NCBI RefSeq assembly: GCF_003610495.1
Contig: NZ_RAPK01000009.1
Span: forward strand, 248,001 to 312,000
Length of the DNA: 64,000 bases
Reading direction: 5' to 3'
From: Sinobaca qinghaiensis
GTDB taxonomy: Bacteria > Bacillota > Bacilli > Bacillales > Marinococcaceae
Part shown: positions 47,036-58,171 of the stretch, one piece after another
Layout of the letters: every line of letters starts with the position of its first letter
How positions within the stretch are numbered: the stretch's first letter is position 1
Made by a program: the position numbers and the translations under genes
Notes under the pieces: generated by a model
Seen by the model: the letters and a program-made list of their open reading frames with translations, nothing else
What the model was told of the DNA's origin: nothing
Databases searched by the model: none

Positions 47036-49675
47036 TTAGGAAATAGATTCCACCATGCCCGGAACGGAATCCAAAGCTTCCTGGAGCTTATCCGGATTAC
47101 GGCCGCCGGCCTGGGCCATGTCAGGACGTCCGCCTCCCCCGCCGCCGCAGATAGACGCGGTCTGTTTTACGAGGTCACCGGCTTTATATCCCTTCTTTAT
47201 TAAATCGTCTGTAACCCCTGCTACAATTTGTACTTTGTCATTATTAACAGCTCCAAGCACCACAATACCTGATTCGAGCTGCTGTTTCAATTCGTCGACT
47301 GTATTTCTTATCGCATCCATATCTTTAGCGGCCACTGTTTCTGCAATAACAGATACACCGTTCACCTGCTGTACTTTGCTTAACAAGGTGGAGGCTTCAG
47401 CATTGCCTAGTTTTGACGACATGGACTCATTTTCGCGCTGCAGGTCTTTTAAAGAATGATGAAGTGCATCAATTCTGTTAGGGACATCATCGACTGATTT
47501 AGCTTTTAATAGCTCGGCTGCGTGTTCAAGTGTTTCAATCTGGCTGTTCATATACCCGTATGCATATTGGCCGGTTAATGCCTCAATCCTTCTAACACCG
47601 GCTCCTGTACCCGCTTCGGAAACAATTTTAAATATACCGATCTCTGCGGTATTATTCACGTGGCAGCCGCCGCATAATTCAATACTATAGTCTGAAATCT
47701 GTACGACACGTACATCGTCTCCGTATTTTTCGCCGAAAAGCGCCCGGGCTCCCATTGCTTTTGCTTCATCAATCTTTTTGCTTTCAATAACGACAGGAAT
47801 ATCCGCCCAGATTTTTTCATTTACTTTCCGCTCGATTTCTTTCAGTTCATCTGCCTTCACCTGACCGAAATGGGAAAAGTCAAAGCGAAGCCTGTTTCCA
47901 GTCACCAGTGATCCTGCCTGATTTACGTGTTCTCCCAGTACATCTTTCAAAGCCTGATGCATTAAGTGTGTAGCCGTATGATTTTTCACAATATCTTTTC
48001 TGGTATACGAATCAACCTGAGCCTGGACGAGATCCCCTTTTTTCAGTGTGCCTTCTTTAACAGTAACAGCATGCAGATGCTGTCCGTTTGGTGCTCTTTG
48101 GACATCTGTTACTTCTGCTGTCGCATTATCGGTCGTGATGAATCCTGTGTCAGCCACCTGGCCGCCGCTTTCTGCATAAAAAGGCGTGTGATCAAGCAGA
48201 ATATGAGCTGTTACTCCTTCTGTTACTTCATCGACAGCCTGTTTATCATGAATAAGCGTGCTGACTGTCGTACGAGCCGACAGCTGGTCATAACCTATAA
48301 ATTCACTTTTTTCTTTCAGGTCGGACAAGAGGGAATCCTGCGTCTGCATTGAACCGGTCGATTTTCTTGCAGCACGTGCCCGGCTGCGCTGTTCCTGCAT
48401 CGCCGTTTGAAAGCTGTCGCGGTTCATAGTGAATCCGGCTTCCGTTAAATATTCCTCTGTGAGGTCAACCGGAAAACCATACGTATCATACAGACGGAAC
48501 ACTTCTTCTCCCGGTATAATCGTTGTATCATTTGTTTCTGCTTTTTTCATAATATCTGAAAGAATGTTTAAACCTTCGCTCAGTGTTTCATGAAAACGTT
48601 CTTCTTCATTTTTGATCACTTTTTGGATAAACGCTTCTTTATCCTGAACTTCAGGATAATAATCATTCATTATGCTTCCTGTCACCGGTACAAGCTGGAA
48701 CATGAATGGTTCGTGAATACCGATCAGCTTTGCGTAACGTACTGCTCTTCTAAGCAGGCGTCTCAGCACATAGCCGCGCCCCTCATTGGACGGCAGGGCA
48801 CCGTCGCCGATAGCGAATCCAACGGTACGAATGTGGTCGGCAATCACTTTATAGGAAACGTCCGATTCTTCTTTCTGCCCGTAGGGAACATCTGCAAATC
48901 TCTCAATTTCCTTCATAATCGGCAGAAATAAATCCGTATCAAAGTTCGTGCGCGCATCCTGAATAACGGAAACGATCCGCTCGAGTCCCATTCCTGTATC
49001 AATATTCTTCTTCGGAAGCGGCGTATATGTGTCATCGGCGTTGTGATTAAACTGGGAAAATACAAGATTCCATATTTCCAGATACCGTTCATTTTCCCCG
49101 CCCGGATAAAGCTCCGGATCTTTTTCATTATTGCCGTATTCAGGGCCCCGGTCATAGAAAATCTCCGTATTTGGTCCGCTCGGACCTTCGCCGATATCCC
49201 AGAAATTTTCCTCCAGGCGGATAATTCTTTCCTCCGGAAGGCCGACTACTTCTTTCCATAGATCATACGCTTCAAAATCCTCCGGGTGTACCGTTACAGA
49301 AAGACGCTCTTTTTCAAAACCAATCCATTTATCGGAGGTAAGAAATTCCCATGCGTACTCAATGGCTTCTTTTTTGAAATAATCACCGATCGAAAAGTTG
49401 CCGAGCATTTCAAAGAACGTGTGGTGCCGTGCGGTTTTACCAACATTTTCAATATCATTGGTCCGAATGGACTTCTGGGCGTTTGCAATTCTTGGATTGT
49501 CCGGCACAATGCGGCCGTCAAAATATTTTTTCAGCGTAGCGACACCGCTGTTGATCCATAAAAGCGTTGGGTCTTCACTTGGCACAAGCGAAGCGCTTGG
49601 CTCAATATCGTGTCCTTTTTCTTTGAAAAAATCTAAAAACATCTGTCTTACCTGTGCGGAAGTGTGCTGTTGCAT
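47036..49675 (-). CDS. alaS: alanyl-tRNA synthetase
   Basis: AlaRS (879 aa). Catalytic class II domain ([26 protein letters not shown]), tRNA-recognition domain, editing domain with [15 protein letters not shown] and [15 protein letters not shown] (zinc ligands), and C-Ala with [13 protein letters not shown] and [18 protein letters not shown]. Full length. Controlled by a T-box leader (49725-49964). Confidence 0.98.
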   Translation of the reverse strand: MQQHTSAQVRQMFLDFFKEKGHDIEPSASLVPSEDPTLLWINSGVATLKKYFDGRIVPDNPRIANAQKSIRTNDIENVGKTARHHTFFEMLGNFSIGDYFKKEAIEYAWEFLTSDKWIGFEKERLSVTVHPEDFEAYDLWKEVVGLPEERIIRLEENFWDIGEGPSGPNTEIFYDRGPEYGNNEKDPELYPGGENERYLEIWNLVFSQFNHNADDTYTPLPKKNIDTGMGLERIVSVIQDARTNFDTDLFLPIMKEIERFADVPYGQKEESDVSYKVIADHIRTVGFAIGDGALPSNEGRGYVLRRLLRRAVRYAKLIGIHEPFMFQLVPVTGSIMNDYYPEVQDKEAFIQKVIKNEEERFHETLSEGLNILSDIMKKAETNDTTIIPGEEVFRLYDTYGFPVDLTEEYLTEAGFTMNRDSFQTAMQEQRSRARAARKSTGSMQTQDSLLSDLKEKSEFIGYDQLSARTTVSTLIHDKQAVDEVTEGVTAHILLDHTPFYAESGGQVADTGFITTDNATAEVTDVQRAPNGQHLHAVTVKEGTLKKGDLVQAQVDSYTRKDIVKNHTATHLMHQALKDVLGEHVNQAGSLVTGNRLRFDFSHFGQVKADELKEIERKVNEKIWADIPVVIESKKIDEAKAMGARALFGEKYGDDVRVVQISDYSIELCGGCHVNNTAEIGIFKIVSEAGTGAGVRRIEALTGQYAYGYMNSQIETLEHAAELLKAKSVDDVPNRIDALHHSLKDLQRENESMSSKLGNAEASTLLSKVQQVNGVSVIAETVAAKDMDAIRNTVDELKQQLESGIVVLGAVNNDKVQIVAGVTDDLIKKGYKAGDLVKQTASICGGGGGGRPDMAQAGGRNPDKLQEALDSVPGMVESIS

Positions 49676-49724
49676 TTGTAGGTTCCTCCTTGGATTTGGC
49701 CAATCTATTCGTCAAAATTCTGCA

Positions 49725-49964
49725 GACAAAAAAATCCCGCCCCTGGACGCAGGGACGAGATTGCTCGCGGTACCACCCTGTTTACGAAGGAAATGAAACC
49801 TTCGTCAACTTAAACGCTTGTAACGCAGCGAAGCGGCACGCATTACCGTGCACTCTGGACCAGCTTTCCGCAATCCGGACCCTTCTGTTTATCTCAGCAG
49901 CCTAAACAGTCTCTGTACTGGGTGGAAAACGTACTTTTTCCTTCAACGTGTTATTATTATTCTC
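49725..49964 (-). promoter_or_regulatory. T-box leader of alaS
   Basis: The minus-strand leader has the T-box sequence GGTGGTACCGCGA (plus 49765-49777) and a terminator (stem around 49731-49760) followed by seven T residues. Stem I fills the region up to about 49960. The specifier, expected to be an alanine codon, I could not assign with certainty. Uncharged tRNA-Ala should induce alaS. Confidence 0.93.
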
Positions 49965-49970
49965 TTATCT

Positions 49971-49999
49971 TTTATAACGAATATTTCTCTTTCTGTCAA
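49971..49999 (-). promoter_or_regulatory. SigA-type promoter of alaS
   Basis: The minus strand shows a perfect TTGACA (49994-49999), 17-bp spacer and TATAAA (49971-49976), placing the T-box transcript start near 49964. Confidence 0.88.
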
Positions 50000-50369
50000 T
50001 CATCTATCCCGGGCTGTCTTTGCCTCTATTTGTTTCATGCCGTAAATTTTCTCCCTGTTTCGTATTTGAAGCCGGTAACTCATAGCAAGCAGCAGCCATC
50101 GAAACGGCTGAAGCGATTGACTCCCCCAACTATTACGCCCGCTGTATGCCCCGCCTGAAAGAAGGAATTTCCATTCCCGGCAGAGAATATATAGAACAGA
50201 ATACATGTTATTATATTTTCTCTGGCACTGGGGGCATTAGTGTCAATAACCACACTCGTTTCGAGCGGGCACGCGGAGATTTTCACGTGCGAATACCGCG
50301 TCTCATTATCTTTGGTTCCCCTCTGCCGCTTGTCCAAGCTGCTGTTTTTCCCAATGAAAGGAGAAAGCT
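50000..50369 (+). other. spacer upstream of putB
   Basis: A 370-base spacer between the divergent alaS promoter and putB. I see no convincing gene: the open frame from 50146 runs into putB in another frame and has no family signature. No clear promoter for putB could be fixed; a TGGCAC at 50223 looks like half of a SigL (sigma-54) site but the matching GC element is misplaced. The putB ribosome-binding site AAAGGAG is at its end. Confidence 0.4.
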
Positions 50370-51281
50370 ATGCAGAAAACATCGAGAAACTTCTTTTTGT
50401 TTTTATCACAAAACAAAACACTGAATAAGAGTGCTAAACGCTGGGGGTTTAATCTGGGGGCGGCCAAAGTAGTCGCCGGAGAATCCATTGAAAGCGCGAT
50501 GGATACCGTCCTTTCCCTTAACCGCAAAGGCATACTTGCTGCCGTTGATCATCTCGGGGAGTTTGTGTCCAGCGAGCAGGAAGCAAAAGAAGCTGCTGAG
50601 CACTGTCTGCGCACTTTAGAGGCTGTCGACCGCTGCGGCGCAGACTGTTATCTTTCATTAAAATTAACGCAGCTCGGAATTGATATTGACCGGGAGCTTT
50701 GTTTCCAATTCATGAAAGAAATATTGGAAAAAGCAGCCTCTCTGCAGCTATTTGTACGAATCGACATGGAAGATTATGCGCACTGCCAGCCTACGCTTGA
50801 TATGCTGAAAAGACTGCGAAAAGAATATGATAACGTGGGCACCGTAATTCAGGCATACTTATATAGAGCCTCTGACGATATAGATGATTTAAAAGGAGTG
50901 CCCCTTCGTTTAGTCAAAGGCGCCTACAAAGAAGATGATGCTGTTGCCTGGCAGGATAAAAAGCAGATTGATGCTAACTTCCTGAATATTATTAAACAGC
51001 ATTTAACTAGCGGCAGCTACACGGCCATTGCAACACATGACCACCGGATTATTGAAGAGGTCAAGAACTTCACCGCCGAAGCAGGAATTCCTGCTGATCA
51101 ATTCGAATTTCAGATGTTATATGGCTTCCGCACTGACATGCAGGAGGCTCTTGCACAGGAGGGATATAGATTCAGAACTTACGTTCCTTTCGGTAATGAC
51201 TGGTACAGCTACTTTATGAGGCGCCTTGCTGAGAGGCCTCAGAATGTATCATTCGCTTTTAAAGGCATGTTTTCTAAATAA
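50370..51281 (+). CDS. proline dehydrogenase
   Basis: FAD-dependent proline dehydrogenase (303 aa; the PutB/FadM class), which oxidises proline to pyrroline-5-carboxylate. TIM-barrel signatures are LSLKLTQLGIDIDRELC, LFVRIDMEDYAHCQPTL, PLRLVKGAYKEDD and the end FRTYVPFGNDWYSYFMRRLA. Length is standard and the gene looks intact. No pyrroline-5-carboxylate dehydrogenase or proline permease gene is next to it, unlike putBCP. It lies between alaS and recD2, where B. subtilis has unrelated genes. Confidence 0.93.
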   Translation: MQKTSRNFFLFLSQNKTLNKSAKRWGFNLGAAKVVAGESIESAMDTVLSLNRKGILAAVDHLGEFVSSEQEAKEAAEHCLRTLEAVDRCGADCYLSLKLTQLGIDIDRELCFQFMKEILEKAASLQLFVRIDMEDYAHCQPTLDMLKRLRKEYDNVGTVIQAYLYRASDDIDDLKGVPLRLVKGAYKEDDAVAWQDKKQIDANFLNIIKQHLTSGSYTAIATHDHRIIEEVKNFTAEAGIPADQFEFQMLYGFRTDMQEALAQEGYRFRTYVPFGNDWYSYFMRRLAERPQNVSFAFKGMFSK

Positions 51282-51348
51282 CAAAGGGCCTGTCCCAAAA
51301 CCTATTTTGTGGATTTGATATTCCATTTCATTAGAAAAAAGGTCCATC

Positions 51349-51390
51349 AAGAAACCTCGTATTCCTTTCAAAAGGAATACGAGGTTTCTT
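51349..51390 (+). terminator. 20-bp inverted repeat, bidirectional terminator form
   Basis: Arms 51349-51368 and 51371-51390 are perfectly complementary with a 2-base centre (CA). It would end both putB (+) and recD2 (-) transcripts, though clear T-runs are short. Outer bases GGTCCATC and GATGGTCC extend the symmetry with one mismatch. Confidence 0.75.
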
Positions 51391-51446
51391 GTATTATTAT
51401 GATGGTCCACTCTGCTGTAACGAAGGAAAACCGCACATGCAGCAAA

Positions 51447-51547
51447 GACCAGGCGGGGACTCTGGCAGAACAGCCATCGGTGAAGTTAAAGAGAGGGCTC
51501 TTTCCTCTTTAGCTGAGGCATGGCCTGCCGATAGCTTCCGCCTGGTC
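51447..51547 (+). repeat. dispersed-repeat-like nested hairpin
   Basis: A 101-base unit bounded by GACCAGGCGG and CCGCCTGGTC (perfect 10-bp arms), with inner pairs ATCGG/CCGAT and an AAAGAG/CTCTTT core. The pattern (GCGGGGACTCTGGC ... GCTGAGGCATGGCC) recalls short intergenic repeats found in many copies in bacilli. No second copy is visible in this window. Confidence 0.55.
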
Positions 51548-51616
51548 CTGTTTCTCCTTTTTTATCAAAGCACCATGTAAAGGTTTTGTCTTTTAATGGA
51601 CTTTTGAAACAGCTCT

Positions 51617-53905
51617 TTATTTGTTAATCGTTTCATCTGAGGGTGTTTCCAGCTTTTCTTTCAGCCGTGTGTAGCGGGTATCTTTGTGTTCCGTCTGTAC
51701 GGCAAGTTCCAATGCTTCATATTCCCCGCATAGTATTAAATAGTCCTTTGCCCTTGTAATCGCCGTATACACTAAGTTACGTCTCAGCATTCTGCGGTAC
51801 GCCATCAGCATCGGAACGACCACAATTGGAAATTCGCTTCCCTGTGACTTGTGGATGGAGGAGCAATATGCCAGCATGATCTGATTCAGATCCTGTCGTG
51901 AATAGGTGACTTCTTTATTATCAAACGTAATAATCACCTGCATTTGTTTATCTGCTGTTTCTTTTGCTTCGAAGATCGCTTCAATTCTTCCGCGATCCCC
52001 GTTAAACACGCCCTGTTCCGGATTATTTACAAGCTGAAGCACGATGTCGTCCTTCTGGTAGGTCACTTCTCCAAAACTGACGGTTTTCTTTTTCTGTGAA
52101 AGTGGATTAAATAGATGCTGAAGCTGCTTGTTTAATTCATGCACTCCTGCCGGTCCCCTGTACATGGGGGCAAGCACCTGGATATCCATCGGATCGTATC
52201 CTTTTTTTACAGCCCCGTCACACACTTTCACAATTAATTCCGCCGTCTGCGCTTTTGAACAGGGAAAGAACCGCCTGTCCGGATATTTTCCTTTTATATC
52301 TTCCGGAAGGCCTCCCGCTTTGATAGCATGGGCCAGATCAATAATAGATGAGCCTTCAGCCTGCCGGTAGACGACAGACAACGATACGACCGGCAGCTTA
52401 TCGGATTCGATTAAATCCGTCAGCACCTGTCCCGGTCCGACAGAAGGAAGCTGGTCTTCATCCCCAACAAGAATGACCTGCATATCATCCGGCACGGCAC
52501 GGAACAGCTGGTTGGCAAGCCACATATCCACCATCGATACTTCATCTATGATCAGCAGCTTGCCGGGCAGGTACAAATCTTCCTCTCTTGCTTCAATATC
52601 CATTCCTTCTTCGCCATTAAAACCAAGAAGCTTATGAATCGTGGAGGCGGCCAGACCCGTGGATTCTTTCATTCGTTTTGCTGCGCGTCCTGTAGGCGCG
52701 GCGAGTACGATAGGATAGGCTTCATCTTTTTTATACTCTTTCGGATCAAGTGGAAAACCGTGCAGTGAAGCAAACACTTCCACAATGGCCCGGATAACCG
52801 TCGTTTTACCGGTACCCGGCCCACCGGTCAGAATCATAATTTTGGAGTGGATCGCCTGTTTTATAGCTTCTTTCTGCTGTTCGGCGTATTCAATGCTGTA
52901 CTTTTCTTCCGTTTCTCCAAGCGCTTCCAGAAATTCCGATTCAGGAAACGTTTCTTCCAGCTCCCCAGATTCAGCCATCTTTCGTACTTTTGCGGCAAAC
53001 CCTTTTTCTGCATAGTATAAAGAAGAAACGTATACAAACTGATCTTCCCGGCTGACCTTTTCTTCCTGTTCCAGCACCCGGAGCCCCTCCGCCAGTAAAT
53101 CGGCTTCCATGGCCTGTCTTTCTTTCAGTAGCTCGCCTGCTTCTTCAAGCAGGTCCAGCGCCGGCACATAGACATGGCCCTCCTGCATGGTTTTTTCATA
53201 CAATAAGTATAAAATACCTGCTTTTACTCTTTCTAAGTCGTCATGCTTAATACCCAGACTTTTACCAAGACGGTCGGCTTTTACAAAACCAATGCCCTGG
53301 ATATCCCATACGAGCTGATAGGGAGAAGATTCAATAATATGAAGCGTCTGTTCTTTATAGGAATTGTAGATTTTCACGGCCAGTTCCATACCAAATCCAA
53401 GACGGGTAAGACGCGTGATCGCTCTCTCCATTCCCTGGTTTTCAAGCATCGCCTGGTACACTTTATTCCGTTTTTCTTCGTTCCATCCGACCACTTCTTT
53501 TAATCGTTCCGGATCATCGAGCACATGGGAAATTACATTTTCTCCATACGCCTCGACTAATTTCCCCGCTGTCTTCTCCCCAATGCCTGGAAAACGGTCG
53601 CTCGATAAATATCCGATTAGTGCTTCTTTTTCCGTCGGCACCAGCTTTTCATAGGATTGCACTACATATTGTTTGCCAAACCGGGGATGGTCTTTATACG
53701 CTCCTTCAAAGCGGTACATTTCTTCACTGTCAATTTCCGGAAAGTAGCCGACGATGCTCATTTTCTTTTCATCAAGCTTTGGTTCCGATTTTTTTACTTT
53801 AATGACTAAAACAGTATACCCATTTTCCTCATTCCGGAAAATAATATGAAGCACAGAGCCTGTAATATAAGAGGAGGCATAGGCTTCCGGATAATAGTCA
53901 TTCAT
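51617..53905 (-). CDS. recD2: ATP-dependent RecD2-like DNA helicase
   Basis: RecD2 (762 aa), a 5'-3' superfamily 1B helicase of Gram-positives that works without RecBC in DNA repair. N-terminal OB-like and helix-hairpin-helix parts (GYFPEIDSEEMYRFEG; RFPGIGEKTAGKLVEAYGEN) precede the motor: Walker A ILTGGPGTGKTTVIRAIVEV (about 350-370), LLIIDEVSMVDMWLANQLF, and motif VI YTAITRAKDYLILCG. Normal length; adjacent to the TPR gene as in B. subtilis (yrrC-yrrB). Confidence 0.96.
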   Translation of the reverse strand: MNDYYPEAYASSYITGSVLHIIFRNEENGYTVLVIKVKKSEPKLDEKKMSIVGYFPEIDSEEMYRFEGAYKDHPRFGKQYVVQSYEKLVPTEKEALIGYLSSDRFPGIGEKTAGKLVEAYGENVISHVLDDPERLKEVVGWNEEKRNKVYQAMLENQGMERAITRLTRLGFGMELAVKIYNSYKEQTLHIIESSPYQLVWDIQGIGFVKADRLGKSLGIKHDDLERVKAGILYLLYEKTMQEGHVYVPALDLLEEAGELLKERQAMEADLLAEGLRVLEQEEKVSREDQFVYVSSLYYAEKGFAAKVRKMAESGELEETFPESEFLEALGETEEKYSIEYAEQQKEAIKQAIHSKIMILTGGPGTGKTTVIRAIVEVFASLHGFPLDPKEYKKDEAYPIVLAAPTGRAAKRMKESTGLAASTIHKLLGFNGEEGMDIEAREEDLYLPGKLLIIDEVSMVDMWLANQLFRAVPDDMQVILVGDEDQLPSVGPGQVLTDLIESDKLPVVSLSVVYRQAEGSSIIDLAHAIKAGGLPEDIKGKYPDRRFFPCSKAQTAELIVKVCDGAVKKGYDPMDIQVLAPMYRGPAGVHELNKQLQHLFNPLSQKKKTVSFGEVTYQKDDIVLQLVNNPEQGVFNGDRGRIEAIFEAKETADKQMQVIITFDNKEVTYSRQDLNQIMLAYCSSIHKSQGSEFPIVVVPMLMAYRRMLRRNLVYTAITRAKDYLILCGEYEALELAVQTEHKDTRYTRLKEKLETPSDETINK

Positions 53906-53919
53906 CGCTTATTCCTCCG

Positions 53920-54579
53920 TTACTCATTTAATAGCTTGGACGCCTCTTTTTTGCCGTTATGGGCAAGCATATGGTCCGGCTCTATTTCAATCGCCTGTTC
54001 AAAGTAGGGAAGCGCCTCCGCGGCCCCTTTCGTATGAAGATAGCCTACTCCCAGATTAAAATAAGCATCCGCATGTTCCGGGTCCTGCTCTGTCACCACG
54101 TGGAATTCTGCCACTGCCTCTTCGACCATTCCGTTCTGGGCCATACTCATTGCATAGTAAAAACGGGCTTCCGTATCTTCTGCGTCCAGCTCTACGGCAC
54201 GTTTAAAAGAAGCCATCGCATGGGGTACACGGCCGGACTGAAAATACGCCATTCCGAGCATGTAATGAAGACTGCTGTCATCAAGTCCGGCTTTATGGGC
54301 CTGCTGGTACATGGTCAGCGCTTCCGCAAACTTATCTTCATTAAACAACACATTGCCTGCTCCGTAGTATGCGGCAGCGGCACTGCTGTCCAGTTCTATC
54401 CCTTTTTCAAAAAAGCGCAGCGCTTTTTCTGCTTCTCCCAGTTCGGCAAGCAGGTTTCCAAAATTAATATAGGCGACCGGGTTATCCGGCTCTTCTTCAA
54501 TCGCCTGATTTAATAGCCTGGCTGCTTCTTCCATATTTCCTTCCTGTAGTTCCTGCAGAGCCTGTTGATTCGTATCCAT
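53920..54579 (-). CDS. tetratricopeptide repeat protein (YrrB)
   Basis: 219-aa protein built of about six 34-residue TPR units (for example PVAYINFGNLLAELGEAEKA, DAYFNLGVGYLHTKGAAEAL). No signal peptide. Probably a protein-interaction scaffold; the partner is unknown. Fixed neighbour of recD2 and mnmA in Bacillales. Confidence 0.93.
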   Translation of the reverse strand: MDTNQQALQELQEGNMEEAARLLNQAIEEEPDNPVAYINFGNLLAELGEAEKALRFFEKGIELDSSAAAAYYGAGNVLFNEDKFAEALTMYQQAHKAGLDDSSLHYMLGMAYFQSGRVPHAMASFKRAVELDAEDTEARFYYAMSMAQNGMVEEAVAEFHVVTEQDPEHADAYFNLGVGYLHTKGAAEALPYFEQAIEIEPDHMLAHNGKKEASKLLNE

Positions 54580-54635
54580 ATTAAAAATCTCCTTTTGTAT
54601 TGATTCGCATGATAGAGGGAAAAGAGGACAACGTT

Positions 54636-56910
<2,275 letters not shown>

Positions 56911-56933
56911 TTTACGCCCCCTCCTCGCATAGT

Positions 56934-57353
56934 TTAAATGTAAAACATATAGTCCTGCATGTCGCCTTCTTCTTTATAGTTCGCTAAATATTCAAGGGTT
57001 GTGTTATCGAGAACATCTTTCACAGCGTCTCTTATTTTTATCCACAGCGCCCGCTTTACCGGTTCTTCGTCCTCGAGGACTTCCACCGGGCTTATTGGGC
57101 CTTCCAGCACACGGATAATGTCGCCCGCTGTAATTTCGGAAGGTTCTTTCGTCAGCATATAACCGCCGTATGCTCCACGCACGCTTTTCACAAGCATGGC
57201 GTTTCGAAGCGGGGCAATCAGCTGCTCTAAATAATGTTCAGAAAGTTCATGTTCACGAGCTATGGATTTTAATGATGTCGGTCCTTCACCGTGTTTTTTT
57301 GCTAATGCCATCATTATGGTAAGGCCGTAACGTCCTTTTGTTGAAATTTTCAT
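56934..57353 (-). CDS. cymR: cysteine metabolism repressor CymR (Rrf2 family)
   Basis: Rrf2 regulator (139 aa). MKISTKGRYGLTIMMALAKK and IRVLEGPISPVEVLEDEEPV are nearly identical to B. subtilis CymR. It lacks cysteines, so it is not an Fe-S IscR; CymR acts with CysK to repress cysteine-synthesis genes. I choose the ATG at 57353, just after AGAGGTGG; a longer start reads back into the upstream gene. The first 68 bases overlap the yczE-like gene in another frame. Confidence 0.96.
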   Translation of the reverse strand: MKISTKGRYGLTIMMALAKKHGEGPTSLKSIAREHELSEHYLEQLIAPLRNAMLVKSVRGAYGGYMLTKEPSEITAGDIIRVLEGPISPVEVLEDEEPVKRALWIKIRDAVKDVLDNTTLEYLANYKEEGDMQDYMFYI

Positions 57354-57987
57354 GTCTGCCACCTCTTTCAATCAAATAATGCACGAGCTTCGACGTTTGA
57401 GGCATAGCAAAACCTACTACCTGCCCGATGCCGAGGCAAAAAAGAATAGTACCGACAAAAACAGGTCCTCCTAAAGCCCAGCCGACAGCAAGGACTACTG
57501 TTTCCATCATAATTCTCACTCTGGAAATTTTCCATCCTGTCCGCTCATGCAGTGCAATCATCAGACTGTCCCTGGGCCCTGCACCGACCTCTGGCGCTAT
57601 ATAAAGCCCAATTCCATAGCCGATAATAATAATTCCTGCTAAAAGCATAATGATCTGAACTGCCAGCAGGGATGGTGTTTCAATGAGAAGAAGAAATATA
57701 TCAATAAACACTCCAATTAAGAGCATATTTACTATTCCGCCTGCCTGAGGAGTCTCCTTTTGCAGCAGGGATGTCATCACAATTACGATGATACCGATTA
57801 TAATGCTCCAAGTTCCTACCGTCAGGCCCAGTTGATCGCGGAGGCCAATGTGAAGAACATCCCAGGGAGCGCTGCCGAGATCTGCACGGATCATCAACGC
57901 AATTCCAAATGATACAATGACCAATCCTATCATAAAAATCAGCCACCGCATGAAAAGATGCTCGCGTTTTGTATATAATTTTACCAT
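57286..57987 (-). CDS. YczE/YitT-like integral membrane protein
   Basis: 233-aa protein with about five membrane helices (for example WLIFMIGLVIVSFGIALMIR, IMLLAGIIIIGYGIGLYIAP). The motif ADLGSAPWDVLHIGL near residue 33 and GAGPRDSLMIALHERTGW mark the YczE family. ATG at 57987 with GAAGG upstream. Its last 68 bases overlap cymR in a different frame, so its tail after VHYLIERGG may be an extension. Role unknown; cotranscription with cymR hints at sulfur-compound transport, a guess. Confidence 0.85.
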   Translation of the reverse strand: MVKLYTKREHLFMRWLIFMIGLVIVSFGIALMIRADLGSAPWDVLHIGLRDQLGLTVGTWSIIIGIIVIVMTSLLQKETPQAGGIVNMLLIGVFIDIFLLLIETPSLLAVQIIMLLAGIIIIGYGIGLYIAPEVGAGPRDSLMIALHERTGWKISRVRIMMETVVLAVGWALGGPVFVGTILFCLGIGQVVGFAMPQTSKLVHYLIERGGRHENFNKRTLRPYHNDGISKKTR

Positions 57988-58171
57988 CAAAGACCTTCTT
58001 TCAACCGATTCACACTGAAGTCTACGCTATTATAGCATGAAAGCCCCATTATTTGCATAGGAGTGCTCTATGTCCCTTTATTTACTTCCGCCGCCGCTCT
58101 CTCTATAATAAAGGCTGTAGATACGATGCAGCGTAAAGCCCATTTGAGCCGGCTGCAAGATGGAGGATTTT

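Larger units (their letters stand above)
51283..51618 (+). mobile_element. MITE-like non-coding element between putB and recD2
   Basis: The whole spacer is flanked by imperfect inverted ends: AAAGGGCCTGTCCCAAAA at 51283-51300 and, read inward from 51618 on the minus strand, AAAGAGCTGTTTCAAAAG (14 of 18 match with one gap). Inside are a 20-bp perfect inverted repeat (51349-51390) and a 101-base nested hairpin (51447-51547). No protein of sense is encoded. The ends resemble insertion-sequence tips common in Bacillaceae; I infer a small non-autonomous element or a decayed remnant. Strand is arbitrary. Confidence 0.5.

Noticed and set aside
50223-50240. TGGCAC resembling a sigma-54 promoter upstream of putB
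   Set aside because: The downstream GC element is two bases too close for a -24/-12 promoter, and the site lies about 130 bases from the start codon.
50146-50424. Open frame of 92 codons upstream of putB on the plus strand
   Set aside because: It runs into putB in a different frame, has no good start site and no family-like pattern; treated as spacer.
51309-51580. Short plus-strand frames in the putB-recD2 spacer
   Set aside because: They translate palindromes and repeat sequence; no ribosome-binding sites or plausible protein features.
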